A stretch of 64,000 nucleotides of DNA from Blattabacterium cuenoti (lineage in GTDB: Bacteria; Bacteroidota; Bacteroidia; Flavobacteriales; Blattabacteriaceae), in the NCBI RefSeq assembly GCF_014251815.1, contig NZ_CP059202.1:558001-622000 (forward strand). Reading direction: 5' to 3'. A model generated the notes under the pieces. The model saw only the letters and a program-made list of their open reading frames with translations, was not told the origin of the DNA and ran no database searches. Shown here piece by piece: positions 8,676 to 18,973 of this stretch. The position numbers were made by a program, and so were the translations under genes. Position 1 is the stretch's first letter. Each line of letters opens with the position of its first letter.

Positions 8676-11301
8676 AATCATTAAGTATATCTTAAAAGAT
8701 TTTAATCATAAAATTATTTTCTTATCAAAATCTTACACTGTTATAGAATATATTAAAAATAAATACGGTTCAAAATTTGATTCAAAAACTAAATTTTTCA
8801 CAATAAAAAAATTTTTGGAAAATATTTCAGGATTAAAGATTTTAGATGATTATTCAACATTACTTTACTTTTTTTCTCTTTTAAAAAAAGATGATTTTAT
8901 AGAAAAAAAATTTCATGATTTTTTTAATTGGGGGCCAAAAATATTAAATGATTTTCATAACATAGATTTTAATCTGATTAATGTTGAACATTTTTTTTCT
9001 TATATTATTTCTACAGAAAAAATAAATAAATGGAATCTTGATCTTTTAGAAAAAAAATTTTTGTTTTGGGAAAAAATTCATGAATATTATTATATTTTAC
9101 AATCACAACTATTTAGAAAAGGAATTGCTTATTATGGAATGCTTTTTAAAGCAGCAATTTATCGTTTAGATTTTTTTTTGGATGAGATAAAAGATACAAA
9201 AATTATACTGTTTCTTGTTGATGATTCCACATTTAATGAATGTGAAAAAATCTTTACTAAAAAAATTAGTCAACAAGGACTAGTTTATAATTTATGTGAA
9301 AAAAATATTTTAAAATCAAAGTATTTTAAAAAAAATTTGAATTCAAAAGTCAATCTACAATATAAATATAATTGTTTAAAAATAATTGGTGTTTCAAGAG
9401 AAATAGAACAAGTAAAAACAGTAGAGAATATTATATACAAATTGATAAAAAAAAAAGAGAAAAAACCTAATAAAATACTTATAATACCAGGAGATAATCA
9501 TTTGACTATTCCATTAGTACATTCTATAAAAACAAAATTAGGAATTAATATGTCTTTCAATATTAATTATCCATTAAATGATCTCCCTATTCATTATACC
9601 TTTTATTCTATATTTCAACTACTGTTAAAAAAAAATAAATTCAAAAAATTTACCAAAAAAGATGTTGTAACAGTATTATCCAATGGATATATTCAAAAAT
9701 TTTTTCTAAAAAAAAATTCAATACTAAAAAAATTGAATATAGAAAATGATTCTGATTTTGTTTGTGAAAGTATAATAAAAAGATATTTATATAAAAATGA
9801 TTTGTGGGTTATTTTTCAAATTCCAACTAATAATATAAAAATGATCCTTATAAGTCTTATTGGCTTTATTAGAAAATTTATAAAATTGTTGATTACAAAC
9901 ATTAGGAGACATTTTTTAGAATTAAAATTCATTTTTAAACTTGAAATTTATATACAAAAACTAAGAATAATAGCCAGAAAAAATAAAAATTTTTCTATAG
10001 GAATTAATGATGTCTTTCATATGTATGAACAGTTTATTTATACAGAAAACATACGATATGTACATAAAAATAAAAGAGGTTTATATATAACAGGTTTCAA
10101 AGATATTTTTTTAGAAAATTTTGATATTGTGATCATTACATCTTTTAATGAAGGAGTCATTCCTCCGAATCATGATAATAAGTCTTTCATTCCTTTTGAT
10201 ATATATTATAAAAAATTACAAATCAATAATTTCAATGAAAATTTTTATTTTCATCATTTTACAAGAATTATTCAATTTTCAAAACAAACATATTTAATAT
10301 ATAAAAATCAACCAGATGAAATTAATTCTGGGGAAAAAAGTCGTTTTATTCACAGAATGGAGATAGATTCTAAAATAAATACAGAAAAAAAAAATAAACT
10401 TTTTCGGCCTATTTTTCCTGTAAGGACAGAAAAACAGTCTATTGTAATTTATAAAACAAAATCTATAATTTATTGTTTACATGAGTTAATCCACAAAGGA
10501 TTATCTCCATCTTCTATTCATCTGTACAATTATAATCCCCTTTTATTCTATTATAAAAAAATACTTAAGTTAAATGATCCAGAAAAGACGTCTTACAAAA
10601 AAAAAGCAGGACAAATTATACATAAAATATTAAAAATTTTATATGATCCCATAAAAGAAAATTGGATAACTATTGATTATATCCATAAAATGAAAGTAGA
10701 TTATGAATCTATTATAAAAAAAGTTCTTTTGAAAAGAGAAGAAATTATTGAAGGACATAATATGTTTTTATATTATATCATAAAAAATTATATAAAAAAT
10801 TTTATTTCATGGGATGAAAAAATTATTAAAAACGGACATAAAATTTTTTTAAAAGAAATAGAATGTGAAGCATATGCAATATTAAATATCGGATCAAAAA
10901 AAGTAAATTTGCATGGAATTATAGATCGTATAGATGAATATGATGGAACAATTCGTATTCTTGATTATAAAATAGGGGTTTCAAAAATTAAAGAAATTAA
11001 TATTTCTTCTAAAAATATTGAAAATATTTTTTGTGATACAAATTATGCAAAAATTATGCAGTTGCTTATTTATGTTTATTTGTGGTTTAAATCTTCTATA
11101 TCTAAAGGAAATAATAAAAAATCTATTATTATAGGAATTGTTTCTCCTGAAGAGGGTGGAAACATATTACAAGTTCCTATAAATATTCAAAAAAGAAACA
11201 TAACATATGCAGATTATGAAATAAACGTACTCCCATTTCTTATTAAGAGAATTTCTGATATTCTAGATCCTAATATCCCAATTATAGAAAAAATTTATTG
11301 A
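8656..11301 (+). CDS. PD-(D/E)XK nuclease family protein, AddB/RexB-like
   Basis: An 881-residue protein starting at GTG 8656, inside the end of ribF. The C-terminal quarter carries an intact RecB-type nuclease: the QIIHKIL histidine region (about 652), acidic GIIDRIDEYDG (about 753-763), ILDYKIG (about 767-773) and the QLLIYVY motif (about 801-807). The central part, including TSFNEGVIPP, resembles the inactivated helicase scaffold of AddB. Such a protein normally pairs with an AddA-like helicase-nuclease to process DNA ends; no partner is in this window. Very Lys/Asn/Ile rich and divergent. Confidence 0.75.
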   Translation: MKKRIDKIIKYILKDFNHKIIFLSKSYTVIEYIKNKYGSKFDSKTKFFTIKKFLENISGLKILDDYSTLLYFFSLLKKDDFIEKKFHDFFNWGPKILNDFHNIDFNLINVEHFFSYIISTEKINKWNLDLLEKKFLFWEKIHEYYYILQSQLFRKGIAYYGMLFKAAIYRLDFFLDEIKDTKIILFLVDDSTFNECEKIFTKKISQQGLVYNLCEKNILKSKYFKKNLNSKVNLQYKYNCLKIIGVSREIEQVKTVENIIYKLIKKKEKKPNKILIIPGDNHLTIPLVHSIKTKLGINMSFNINYPLNDLPIHYTFYSIFQLLLKKNKFKKFTKKDVVTVLSNGYIQKFFLKKNSILKKLNIENDSDFVCESIIKRYLYKNDLWVIFQIPTNNIKMILISLIGFIRKFIKLLITNIRRHFLELKFIFKLEIYIQKLRIIARKNKNFSIGINDVFHMYEQFIYTENIRYVHKNKRGLYITGFKDIFLENFDIVIITSFNEGVIPPNHDNKSFIPFDIYYKKLQINNFNENFYFHHFTRIIQFSKQTYLIYKNQPDEINSGEKSRFIHRMEIDSKINTEKKNKLFRPIFPVRTEKQSIVIYKTKSIIYCLHELIHKGLSPSSIHLYNYNPLLFYYKKILKLNDPEKTSYKKKAGQIIHKILKILYDPIKENWITIDYIHKMKVDYESIIKKVLLKREEIIEGHNMFLYYIIKNYIKNFISWDEKIIKNGHKIFLKEIECEAYAILNIGSKKVNLHGIIDRIDEYDGTIRILDYKIGVSKIKEINISSKNIENIFCDTNYAKIMQLLIYVYLWFKSSISKGNNKKSIIIGIVSPEEGGNILQVPINIQKRNITYADYEINVLPFLIKRISDILDPNIPIIEKIY

Positions 11302-12353
11302 TTTATAATATATTTTTCTATATAATCACCCACTTCTTCAGTAGTAGAAGATAATTTTGAATCAATAATATCTGGTGTACATATTTTTTCTTCAATAGAA
11401 TTTTGAACAGCTTTTTCTAAAAGATTTTTTTCTTGATGCATTCCAAAATATTCTAACATCATAGAACCTGAAAGAATACATCCCAAAGGGTTTGCGATAT
11501 TTTTTCCTTTTGCTTGAGGATAAGACCCATGAATAGGTTCAAACATGGATTTATCATCTCCTATAGAAGCTGAAGGTAATAGACCCAAAGAACTTGTTAA
11601 AACGCTAGATTCATCTGAAAGAATATCTCCAAACATATTGTCTGTTAAAATGATATCAAATTTATTTGGATTCATAATAATTTGTATAGATGCATTATCT
11701 ACATATAAAAAATCCAGATCCACATCTGGATAATCTAAGGATATTCTTTTAATAACCTCTCTCCATAATCTAGAAGTTTCTAATACATTAGCTTTATCCA
11801 CTAATGTTACTTTCTTCTTACGAAGAAAAGCAGCTTTAAAAGCCATATCCCCAATTCTTTCAATTTCCGCTTTAGAATAAATACAATAATCATAAGCTTC
11901 CTCTCCATTTTTACGACGTCCTTTTTCTCCAAAATAAATTCCACCTGTTAGTTCACGATATATAATAAAATCAATTTTCTTTAAAAATTCCTTTTTTATA
12001 GGAGATTTATCTAATTTAGGAAAGACTACTATAGGACGAATATTACAATATAAATTCATCTTTTTTCTTAGCTTTAATAATCCGTCTTCAGGTCTCATAC
12101 CTATTGTGTTATGATCGTATTTTGTATCTCCTACGCAACCAAATAAAACAGCATCTGATTTTAGACAAATATCTATAGTTTCTTCTGGCATAGGAGACCC
12201 CAATTTTTCTATAGCTTTAGATCCAGCTAAAACATTTTTATAATGAAAATTATGACCATATTTTATAGCTATGGAATTTAAAGCTTTTATAGTTTGCCTC
12301 ATAACTTCAGGTCCTACTCCATCTCCTTCTATTACAGAAATATTTTTTATCAT
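11295..12353 (-). CDS. leuB: 3-isopropylmalate dehydrogenase
   Basis: Oxidises and decarboxylates 3-isopropylmalate with NAD in leucine synthesis. The 352-residue protein begins ISVIEGDGVGPEVM, has the substrate-binding REL...GGIYFGEKG region, the catalytic KANVL motif around residue 187, the metal aspartates in DIILTDNMFGDILSD, and the NAD-binding FEPIHGSYP. Normal length. Last gene of the leu operon, starting one base after leuD; its 3' end overlaps the AddB-like gene by 7 nt in convergent orientation. Confidence 0.96.
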   Translation of the reverse strand: MIKNISVIEGDGVGPEVMRQTIKALNSIAIKYGHNFHYKNVLAGSKAIEKLGSPMPEETIDICLKSDAVLFGCVGDTKYDHNTIGMRPEDGLLKLRKKMNLYCNIRPIVVFPKLDKSPIKKEFLKKIDFIIYRELTGGIYFGEKGRRKNGEEAYDYCIYSKAEIERIGDMAFKAAFLRKKKVTLVDKANVLETSRLWREVIKRISLDYPDVDLDFLYVDNASIQIIMNPNKFDIILTDNMFGDILSDESSVLTSSLGLLPSASIGDDKSMFEPIHGSYPQAKGKNIANPLGCILSGSMMLEYFGMHQEKNLLEKAVQNSIEEKICTPDIIDSKLSSTTEEVGDYIEKYIINQ

Positions 12354-12354
12354 A

Positions 12355-12954
12355 TTATATTATAAATATTTTTCTATTTTTTTCAAAATTTTCTATATCA
12401 TCTTTTATAGAAATCAAAAAATCTATATCATCATAGCCATTAATAAAACAATTTTTTTTATATGGATGTATATGAAATATATAAAACTCTCCTGTTTCTA
12501 TAATTGTAACTTTTTGATTAATTAAGTTTATTTTCACTTGGATATTCGGGTTTTTTTCAACTGCATTAAATAATTTTTTTAAAAAAAATTCAGATACTTC
12601 TACAGTTAATAATCCATTATTTAATGCATTTTCTTTAAAAATATCAGCAAAAAAACTAGATATTATCACTCTAAATCCATAATAAAAAAGAGCCCATGCA
12701 GCATGCTCCCGACTGGATCCACAACCAAAATTTCTTCCTGATAAAAGAATTTTTCCATGAAAATTAGGGTTATTTAATATAAAATTTTTATTTAAGGACC
12801 CATCTTTTTTATAACGCCAATCCATAAAAAGATTTTTTCCACATGTTTCACGTTTAATCTCTTTTAAAAAACGAGCGGGGATAATTTGATCTGTATCTAT
12901 ATCCTCTATAGACAACGGAACAACTTGACTAACTAACGTTGTAAATTTTTTCAT
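12355..12954 (-). CDS. leuD: 3-isopropylmalate dehydratase small subunit
   Basis: Small subunit of isopropylmalate isomerase (LeuCD). The 199-residue protein has the swivel-domain motifs [14 protein letters not shown] near the start and [20 protein letters not shown] around residues 70-89. It starts at ATG 12954, 26 nt inside the end of leuC, which suggests translational coupling of the two subunits of one enzyme. Length is normal. Confidence 0.95.
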   Translation of the reverse strand: MKKFTTLVSQVVPLSIEDIDTDQIIPARFLKEIKRETCGKNLFMDWRYKKDGSLNKNFILNNPNFHGKILLSGRNFGCGSSREHAAWALFYYGFRVIISSFFADIFKENALNNGLLTVEVSEFFLKKLFNAVEKNPNIQVKINLINQKVTIIETGEFYIFHIHPYKKNCFINGYDDIDFLISIKDDIENFEKNRKIFII

Positions 12955-14329
12955 GAATATATTTATTAATATCTACGATTTTCCCTTCAATAGCTACAAT
13001 GGCTGCAGTTAAAGGACTAGCAAGTAAAGTTCTAGATCCTGGGCCCTGTCTCCCTTCAAAATTTCTATTAGATGTAGAAATACAATATTCACCTGCAGGG
13101 ATTTTATCTTCATTCATACCTAAACAAGCAGAACACCCTGGTTGACGAAAATCAAATCCAGAATCTTTAAAAATCTTATCTAATCCTTCTTTTATCACTT
13201 GTTTTACTACTTGATTTGATCCAGGTACTATCATCGCTCGTACATGAGTTGCTTTTTTTTTTCCTTTTATTATAGAAGCTACTAATCTTAAATCTTCTAT
13301 TCTAGAATTTGTACAACTTCCTATAAAAATATAATTAATTGTTTTTCCTATCAAAGATTCACCTAATAAGAATCCCATGTATTCCAAGGATTTATGATCT
13401 ACATTTAATTTTGGTATTTTATCAGATATTTTTATTGACATACCAGGGGTAGTTCCATATGTTATCATAGGTTCAATGTTTTCAGCGTTGAATATATATT
13501 CTTTGTCAAATGTTGTATTGTCATCTGTTTTTAAGGACTTCCAATATTCTATGGTTTCTTTTTCTTTTTGTCTGAATTTTTGAAATCCCTTACATTTTTT
13601 TACGTAATCGAAAGTAATTTGATCCGGAGCTATTAATCCTCCTTTTGCCCCCATTTCAATACTCATATTGCAAATTGTCATTCTACCTTCCATACTCATT
13701 TTATCAATAATAGACCCTGTATATTCTACAAAATATCCAACTCCAGCATCCACACCTAATTTTGATATAATATATAAAATCACATCTTTTGGAGTAACTC
13801 CTTTTTTAAGATTTCCATTTAATTGTATTTTCATTTGTTTAGGCTTGGATAATAATAAACATTGACTGGCCATTACCATAGTGATTTGGCTGGTACCAAT
13901 TCCAAAGGCAATACATCCAAAAGCCCCATGAGTAGAAGTATGACTATCTCCACAAACTATTGTCATACCAGGTAAAGTATAACCTAATTCAGGCCCAATC
14001 ACATGAACAATTCCATTATTTTTATCTCCTAATCCATATAATATAATTCCAAATTTTTTACAATTATCTGTTAATAAGTTGATTTGATTTCTAGATAAAT
14101 AATCTGAAATAGGTAAATGTTGATTGATGGTAGGGACGTTATGATCTGCTGTCGCTATAATTTGATTTGGTCTAAAAATAGATAAGTTCCTTCTTTTCAA
14201 CTCTATAAAAGATTGAGGACTTGTTACTTCATGTATGTAATGTCTATCTATATAAAAAACGTATATTTCATTTTTTAATTTTTTAACAATATGCAAATCC
14301 CAAATTTTATCAAATAATGATTTTGACAT
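12929..14329 (-). CDS. leuC: 3-isopropylmalate dehydratase large subunit
   Basis: Catalytic subunit that isomerises 2- to 3-isopropylmalate with a [4Fe-4S] cluster. Cluster cysteines are visible in [11 protein letters not shown] (about residue 338) and the pair in [10 protein letters not shown] (about 398-401). The substrate motif [13 protein letters not shown] lies near residue 128. The 466-residue length is standard. It starts 2 nt after leuA and overlaps leuD. Cluster supply would come from the suf operon at 54-59 kb. Confidence 0.96.
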   Translation of the reverse strand: MSKSLFDKIWDLHIVKKLKNEIYVFYIDRHYIHEVTSPQSFIELKRRNLSIFRPNQIIATADHNVPTINQHLPISDYLSRNQINLLTDNCKKFGIILYGLGDKNNGIVHVIGPELGYTLPGMTIVCGDSHTSTHGAFGCIAFGIGTSQITMVMASQCLLLSKPKQMKIQLNGNLKKGVTPKDVILYIISKLGVDAGVGYFVEYTGSIIDKMSMEGRMTICNMSIEMGAKGGLIAPDQITFDYVKKCKGFQKFRQKEKETIEYWKSLKTDDNTTFDKEYIFNAENIEPMITYGTTPGMSIKISDKIPKLNVDHKSLEYMGFLLGESLIGKTINYIFIGSCTNSRIEDLRLVASIIKGKKKATHVRAMIVPGSNQVVKQVIKEGLDKIFKDSGFDFRQPGCSACLGMNEDKIPAGEYCISTSNRNFEGRQGPGSRTLLASPLTAAIVAIEGKIVDINKYIHEKIYNVS

Positions 14330-14331
14330 TT

Positions 14332-15555
14332 TTATAAAACATTTATTCTTCTACTGTTACCATTTGCATTAGTATGCAAAACTTGATTCGTTTTTCCATT
14401 ATTTAAATTAGCTTTTTCTAATATTGCTTTTAATTCTATATCAGTAATCTCTTTTTTTTCATCTGCATATTGTAAGAAAATAGAATAAACTAAATCTAAA
14501 GAATTTTTATTTAGAAAGTATCCCAATTTTTTATAACGATAAGCTATAGCTGCTCTTCCACTTCTAGCTGTAAGAATTATTGAAGATTTATTAATTCCAA
14601 CATCTTCTGGATTAATACTTTCATAAGTTTCTCTTTTTTTAAGAACTCCATCTTGATGAATTCCAGAAGAATGAGAAAAAGCATTAATTCCTACTATAGC
14701 TTTATTAGCTTGTACTTTCATTCCCATACATTCTGATACTAAATTACTTGTAGAATAAATTAATTTTGTATTAATATTAGTAAATAAATTTAAATGAGAA
14801 TTTTGTTTAATAATCATAACAATTTCTTCTAAAGAAGTATTCCCAGCTCTTTCCCCAATACCATTAATAGTACATTCTATTTGTTCTGCTCCATTCATAA
14901 TACCAGACAATGAATTGGCTGTAGCTAATCCTAAATCATTATGACAGTGAGTAGATAATATAACTTTATGAATCCCTTTCACATTTTCTTTTAAAAAACG
15001 AATTTTATTTCCATATTCTTCCGGTAAACAATATCCTGTTGTATCAGGTATATTAATAACGGTTGCTCCATTTTTGATCACATTTTCGCAAACTTTGGCT
15101 AAAAATTCATTTTCTGTTCGCCCTGCATCTTCAGCATAAAATTCTACATCTTCTACAAATCTTTTTGCATATTTTACCGCATATATAGCTCTTTCTATGA
15201 TTTTTTCTGGAGTACTATTAAATTTATAACGAATATGGCAATTTGAAGTTCCTATTCCGGTGTGAATTCTAGGCCTTTTTGCGTATTTTAATGCTAGACC
15301 TGCTATTTCTATATCCTTTTCTACAGCTCTAGATAAAGCACAAACTATTGTCTGCGATACTGATTTACAAATTTCTTGAACAGATAGATAATCTACTGGG
15401 CTTGAGATAGGAAATCCAGCTTCTATCACATCTACCCCTAAAAGCTCGAGTTTATTAGCTATTATTACTTTTTCTTTTGTATTCAGTTGACATCCTGGAA
15501 CTTGTTCTCCATCTCGTAAAGTTGTATCAAAAATTTGTATTCTATTTTTTTCCAT
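14332..15555 (-). CDS. leuA: 2-isopropylmalate synthase (short form)
   Basis: Condenses acetyl-CoA with 2-oxoisovalerate, the first committed step of leucine synthesis. The TIM-barrel catalytic domain is intact: [14 protein letters not shown] at the start, the metal histidines in [15 protein letters not shown], and the later [14 protein letters not shown]. The protein has 407 residues and stops soon after the linker region, without the roughly 110-residue C-terminal domain that binds leucine in enterobacterial LeuA. Short forms are known in Flavobacteriales. First gene of leuA-leuC-leuD-leuB. Confidence 0.94.
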   Translation of the reverse strand: MEKNRIQIFDTTLRDGEQVPGCQLNTKEKVIIANKLELLGVDVIEAGFPISSPVDYLSVQEICKSVSQTIVCALSRAVEKDIEIAGLALKYAKRPRIHTGIGTSNCHIRYKFNSTPEKIIERAIYAVKYAKRFVEDVEFYAEDAGRTENEFLAKVCENVIKNGATVINIPDTTGYCLPEEYGNKIRFLKENVKGIHKVILSTHCHNDLGLATANSLSGIMNGAEQIECTINGIGERAGNTSLEEIVMIIKQNSHLNLFTNINTKLIYSTSNLVSECMGMKVQANKAIVGINAFSHSSGIHQDGVLKKRETYESINPEDVGINKSSIILTARSGRAAIAYRYKKLGYFLNKNSLDLVYSIFLQYADEKKEITDIELKAILEKANLNNGKTNQVLHTNANGNSRRINVL

Positions 15556-15574
15556 ATCATTGGATTATTTTAAT

Positions 15575-15582
15575 CAAAACTA
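15575..15582 (-). promoter_or_regulatory. Candidate -7 box of the leu operon promoter
   Basis: On the minus strand this reads TAGTTTTG, matching the Bacteroidota -7 consensus TAnnTTTG about 20 nt upstream of the leuA ATG. The implied leader of roughly 13 nt leaves no space for a leader peptide or attenuator on this transcript. No confident -33 element was seen. Confidence 0.3.
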
Positions 15583-15695
15583 TTTTTTCAAAAAATAAAA
15601 TGGAAATAAATTATTATAATACTTACAATATCTAATTATTAAAATTATATTCTATTTATCTATAAATCATATTAAATATTATTATAAATATTACA

Positions 15696-17258
15696 ATGTC
15701 TAATTACAATAATAATAAGTCAGATCATCTTTTATTATTAATTCAAACTTTATCAAAATCAGAAAAAAGAAATTTTAAACTTTATGCGAATCGTATAAGA
15801 AAAAATAAATCCGCTAAGTTTATGAAACTGTTCGAAATTATGAGAAAAATGAATTTTTATAATGAACAAAAGATATTAAAAGACACTTCTATAAAAAAAG
15901 AGCAATTATCTAATGTGAAAGCTCATTTATATAAACAAATTTTAACTAGTCTTAAAAAATTACAGCATACTATAGAAAACTATGACATCCAAATACGTGA
16001 ATATTTGGATTTTTCTAAAGTTTTATACAATAAAGGTTTATATATACAAAGCTTAAAATTATTAGGAAAAGCAAAAATTATCGCTAGATCTTGTGAATCC
16101 AATACCATTCTTCTAGAATTGGTTGAATTCGAAAAAATGATAGAATCTCAACATATAACTAGAAGTCTTTATTCTAGATCTGGAGAATTATCCGAAGAAT
16201 CAAAAGAATTAATAGAGAGAATTCAATGTAAAAATGCGTTATCTAGTCTTTCTTTAGAATTGTATGGCTTATATCTAAAGGTGGGATATGTAAGAAACAA
16301 AAAAGATAAAATATTTATAGAAACATATTTTCGTACAAATCTTCCAAAATTTGATATTGATAAACTTAGTTTTTACGAAAAGTTATTTTTATTCCAATCT
16401 CAAGTATGGTATCATTACATTCAGCAAGATTTTATAATGTGCTATAGATCATCTTATAAATGGATTGAATTGTTTCAAAACTATACAAAATCAAAAAAAA
16501 TAGCTCCTATAAGTTATTTAAAAGGATATCATTATTTGCTAGATACTTTATTCTATTTGAATCATTATTCAAAATTTATTCATGTATTTAAACAATTTGA
16601 AAAAGAAGTGAAAAATGGAGAAATACCTATAAATGAAAATACTAAAATATTAATTTTTATGTATACATATACTAACCGTATCAACAAACATTATATGGAA
16701 GGAAGTTTTTCGGAAGGAGTGAAAGAAATAATTCCGTCATTATTTGTAGAATTTAACAAAATTTTCAATCGTTTGGATTCTCATTATATTATGATTCTTT
16801 ATTATAAAATTGCTTGTTTATATTTTGGTAGTGGAGATAATAAAAATACTATTCTGTATTTGTCAAAAATTATGGAAAATAAAAGAAAAAATTTACGTCA
16901 AGATTTACAATGTTTTGCAAGACTTTTACATTTAATTGCATGTTATGAAAGTGGATTAGATGAAAACATGGATCAAAAAATTCAATCTACATATAAATTC
17001 TTTATCAAAATGGATGATTGGTATATTGTACAAAAAAAAATTATTTTTTTTTTCAAAAATTTGGGAAATGTATATCCACATCAAATTAGAAATCAATTCA
17101 AAAAATTAAGAGACGAATTAGTGAAATATTATAATCATCCTTATGAAAAAAGAACTTTTTTATACTTAGACATTATTTCTTGGTTAAATTCAAAAATAGA
17201 AAATAAATCTGTGGAATTAATTATAAAGGAAAAATTTATAAAAAATAACCTAAAATAA
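15696..17258 (+). CDS. Conserved helical protein of unknown function
   Basis: I recognise the general pattern of a long, soluble, helix-rich Bacteroidota protein but no named family. The 520 residues start with a polar LLIQTLSKSEKRNFKLY segment and continue as repeated amphipathic helices with many Tyr/Phe/Leu positions, compatible with TPR-like or other alpha-solenoid folding. No signal peptide, membrane segment or catalytic motif is evident. It stands alone, divergent from leuA. The 3' third contains nine A (17032-17040) and ten T (17044-17053) in close succession. Confidence 0.7.
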   Translation: MSNYNNNKSDHLLLLIQTLSKSEKRNFKLYANRIRKNKSAKFMKLFEIMRKMNFYNEQKILKDTSIKKEQLSNVKAHLYKQILTSLKKLQHTIENYDIQIREYLDFSKVLYNKGLYIQSLKLLGKAKIIARSCESNTILLELVEFEKMIESQHITRSLYSRSGELSEESKELIERIQCKNALSSLSLELYGLYLKVGYVRNKKDKIFIETYFRTNLPKFDIDKLSFYEKLFLFQSQVWYHYIQQDFIMCYRSSYKWIELFQNYTKSKKIAPISYLKGYHYLLDTLFYLNHYSKFIHVFKQFEKEVKNGEIPINENTKILIFMYTYTNRINKHYMEGSFSEGVKEIIPSLFVEFNKIFNRLDSHYIMILYYKIACLYFGSGDNKNTILYLSKIMENKRKNLRQDLQCFARLLHLIACYESGLDENMDQKIQSTYKFFIKMDDWYIVQKKIIFFFKNLGNVYPHQIRNQFKKLRDELVKYYNHPYEKRTFLYLDIISWLNSKIENKSVELIIKEKFIKNNLK

Positions 17259-17278
17259 TAATAATTGAATAAAATTAT

Positions 17279-17644
17279 TTAATTCAACAAAAATATGACT
17301 CTAAAAAAAAGAATCATAAAATATGAAAAAATAAAATGAATAAATGCCTTTAATAATAAAGATAAATTTGCAAGATCATAACAGTAAATGATGGAATAAA
17401 AAAAGACGAAAATACTGAAAAATAATTTCATTGCATTACATAATATATAAATATATGTAGTGTATTTATATTTCTTTGTTACACACAAATAAAATATAAA
17501 AAACAAACTGTTTACAGGCAATAAAAAGGCATATGTTTTGCATACAAAAGGAAAATCTTTTTTAAAAAATACAACGCTAAAAATAATGTGAATTAAACCA
17601 AAAAAAAAGGTGAACAAATTGTATACCACGATTTTTTTTATCAT
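17279..17644 (-). CDS. Small four-helix membrane protein, unknown function
   Basis: The 121-residue protein is almost entirely hydrophobic, with four likely membrane segments at about residues 4-27, 36-56, 63-89 and 94-119 separated by short Lys/Tyr loops. Size and topology resemble small flavobacterial integral membrane proteins of the DUF6168 kind sometimes found beside atp genes, but I cannot confirm that from the sequence. Start ATG at 17644. It is divergent from tyrS and convergent with the preceding gene, 20 nt away. No motif suggests an activity. Confidence 0.55.
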   Translation of the reverse strand: MIKKIVVYNLFTFFFGLIHIIFSVVFFKKDFPFVCKTYAFLLPVNSLFFIFYLCVTKKYKYTTYIYILCNAMKLFFSIFVFFYSIIYCYDLANLSLLLKAFIHFIFSYFMILFFRVIFLLN

Positions 17645-17686
17645 AATCGCATAATAATTTTGTTTAAAATTACTATTATTTTTACT

Positions 17687-18967
17687 ATGGTAAATACCAA
17701 TATTATTGATGAACTCTCATGGAGAGGTTTAATTAAAAACAAAGTCCCCGGGATAGAAGATATTTTAAAAAAACCTACTACCATGTATATAGGTTTTGAT
17801 CCTACATCTGATTCTTTACATATAGGAAGTCTTTTACCTATTATTATGTTAATTCATTTTCAAAAAAAGGGACATAAATCTTTAGCATTAATTGGTGGAG
17901 CTACAGGATTCATAGGAGATCCTTCAGAAAGAAAAAATAAAAGACCTTTTTTAGAAAAAGAAATATTACAAAAAAATACGGAATCTATAAAAAATCAAAT
18001 CTCAAAACTTTTAAAGTTTTTTTCTATAAAAATAGAATTACTAAATAATTTAGATTGGATTCAAAATATTTATTTTATAGATTTTATCCGTGAAATAGGA
18101 AAATATTTTTCTATAAATCACATGATATCTAAAGATTCTGTAAAAAATAGAATTAATAGTAAAGAAAATGGAATATCCTTTACTGAATTTTCTTATTCTC
18201 TTATACAAGGATATGATTTTTTGTACTTAAATCAAATCAGTAATTGTAAATTACAAGTGGGAGGATCTGATCAATGGGGGAATATTACGACAGGTATAGA
18301 ATTGATTCGAAAAAAAGTAGGAAGAAAAGCCTATGGAATTACTTTTCCTTTAATAGTAAGACCTAATGGAATTAAATTCGGTAAAAGTGACAAAGGAGAA
18401 AATATATGGTTGGATGAAAAAAAAACATCTCCGTACAAATTTTATCAATTTTGGATGAATATTTCTGATTTTGAAATTGAAAAATATATAAAAATATATA
18501 CTTTCTTATCCCAAGAAAAAATTGATGATTTAATTCATGAGCACAGAAAATATCCAAATAAAAGATTATTGCAAAAAAAACTAGCGAATAAAATCACTGA
18601 ATGGGTTCATGGAAATAAAATTTCCAAAAAAGTTACAGAAATTACAAATATTTTATTTGATAAAAAAAATGAACCTTTTCAATTACTAGACGATGAAATT
18701 TTCATTTCCATATATAATCATATCCCACATATGCTTATATCTTATGAAGAATTTGAAAAAGGAATTTTTTTATTAGATCTTTTAAAAAAAACAGGTTTTT
18801 TTTCTTCTAAAAGTGAAGCTACCCGTGCTTTAAAAGCAAATTCCATACGATTAAATAAAATTATAGCAAAAGAAAATATTATAATTAAAAGAGAAAACAT
18901 AATAGGAAAAAAGTACATTTTATTCCAATTTGGAAAAAAAGAGTTTTTTATTATAAAGGTTGAATGA
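17687..18967 (+). CDS. tyrS: Tyrosyl-tRNA synthetase
   Basis: Charges tRNA-Tyr. The start at ATG 17687 gives 426 residues beginning MVNTNIIDELSWRG; an open extension back to TTG 17660 is hydrophobic and unlike the family. The class I signature is in DPTSDSLHIGSLLP (HIGS), tyrosine-binding YSLIQGYDF and the QVGGSDQWGN motif follow, and KFGKSDKG stands for KMSKS. A C-terminal S4-like RNA-binding domain (KSEATRALKANSIRLN) is present. Ends 6 nt from convergent era. Confidence 0.95.
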   Translation: MVNTNIIDELSWRGLIKNKVPGIEDILKKPTTMYIGFDPTSDSLHIGSLLPIIMLIHFQKKGHKSLALIGGATGFIGDPSERKNKRPFLEKEILQKNTESIKNQISKLLKFFSIKIELLNNLDWIQNIYFIDFIREIGKYFSINHMISKDSVKNRINSKENGISFTEFSYSLIQGYDFLYLNQISNCKLQVGGSDQWGNITTGIELIRKKVGRKAYGITFPLIVRPNGIKFGKSDKGENIWLDEKKTSPYKFYQFWMNISDFEIEKYIKIYTFLSQEKIDDLIHEHRKYPNKRLLQKKLANKITEWVHGNKISKKVTEITNILFDKKNEPFQLLDDEIFISIYNHIPHMLISYEEFEKGIFLLDLLKKTGFFSSKSEATRALKANSIRLNKIIAKENIIIKRENIIGKKYILFQFGKKEFFIIKVE

Positions 18968-18973
18968 ATTCAT

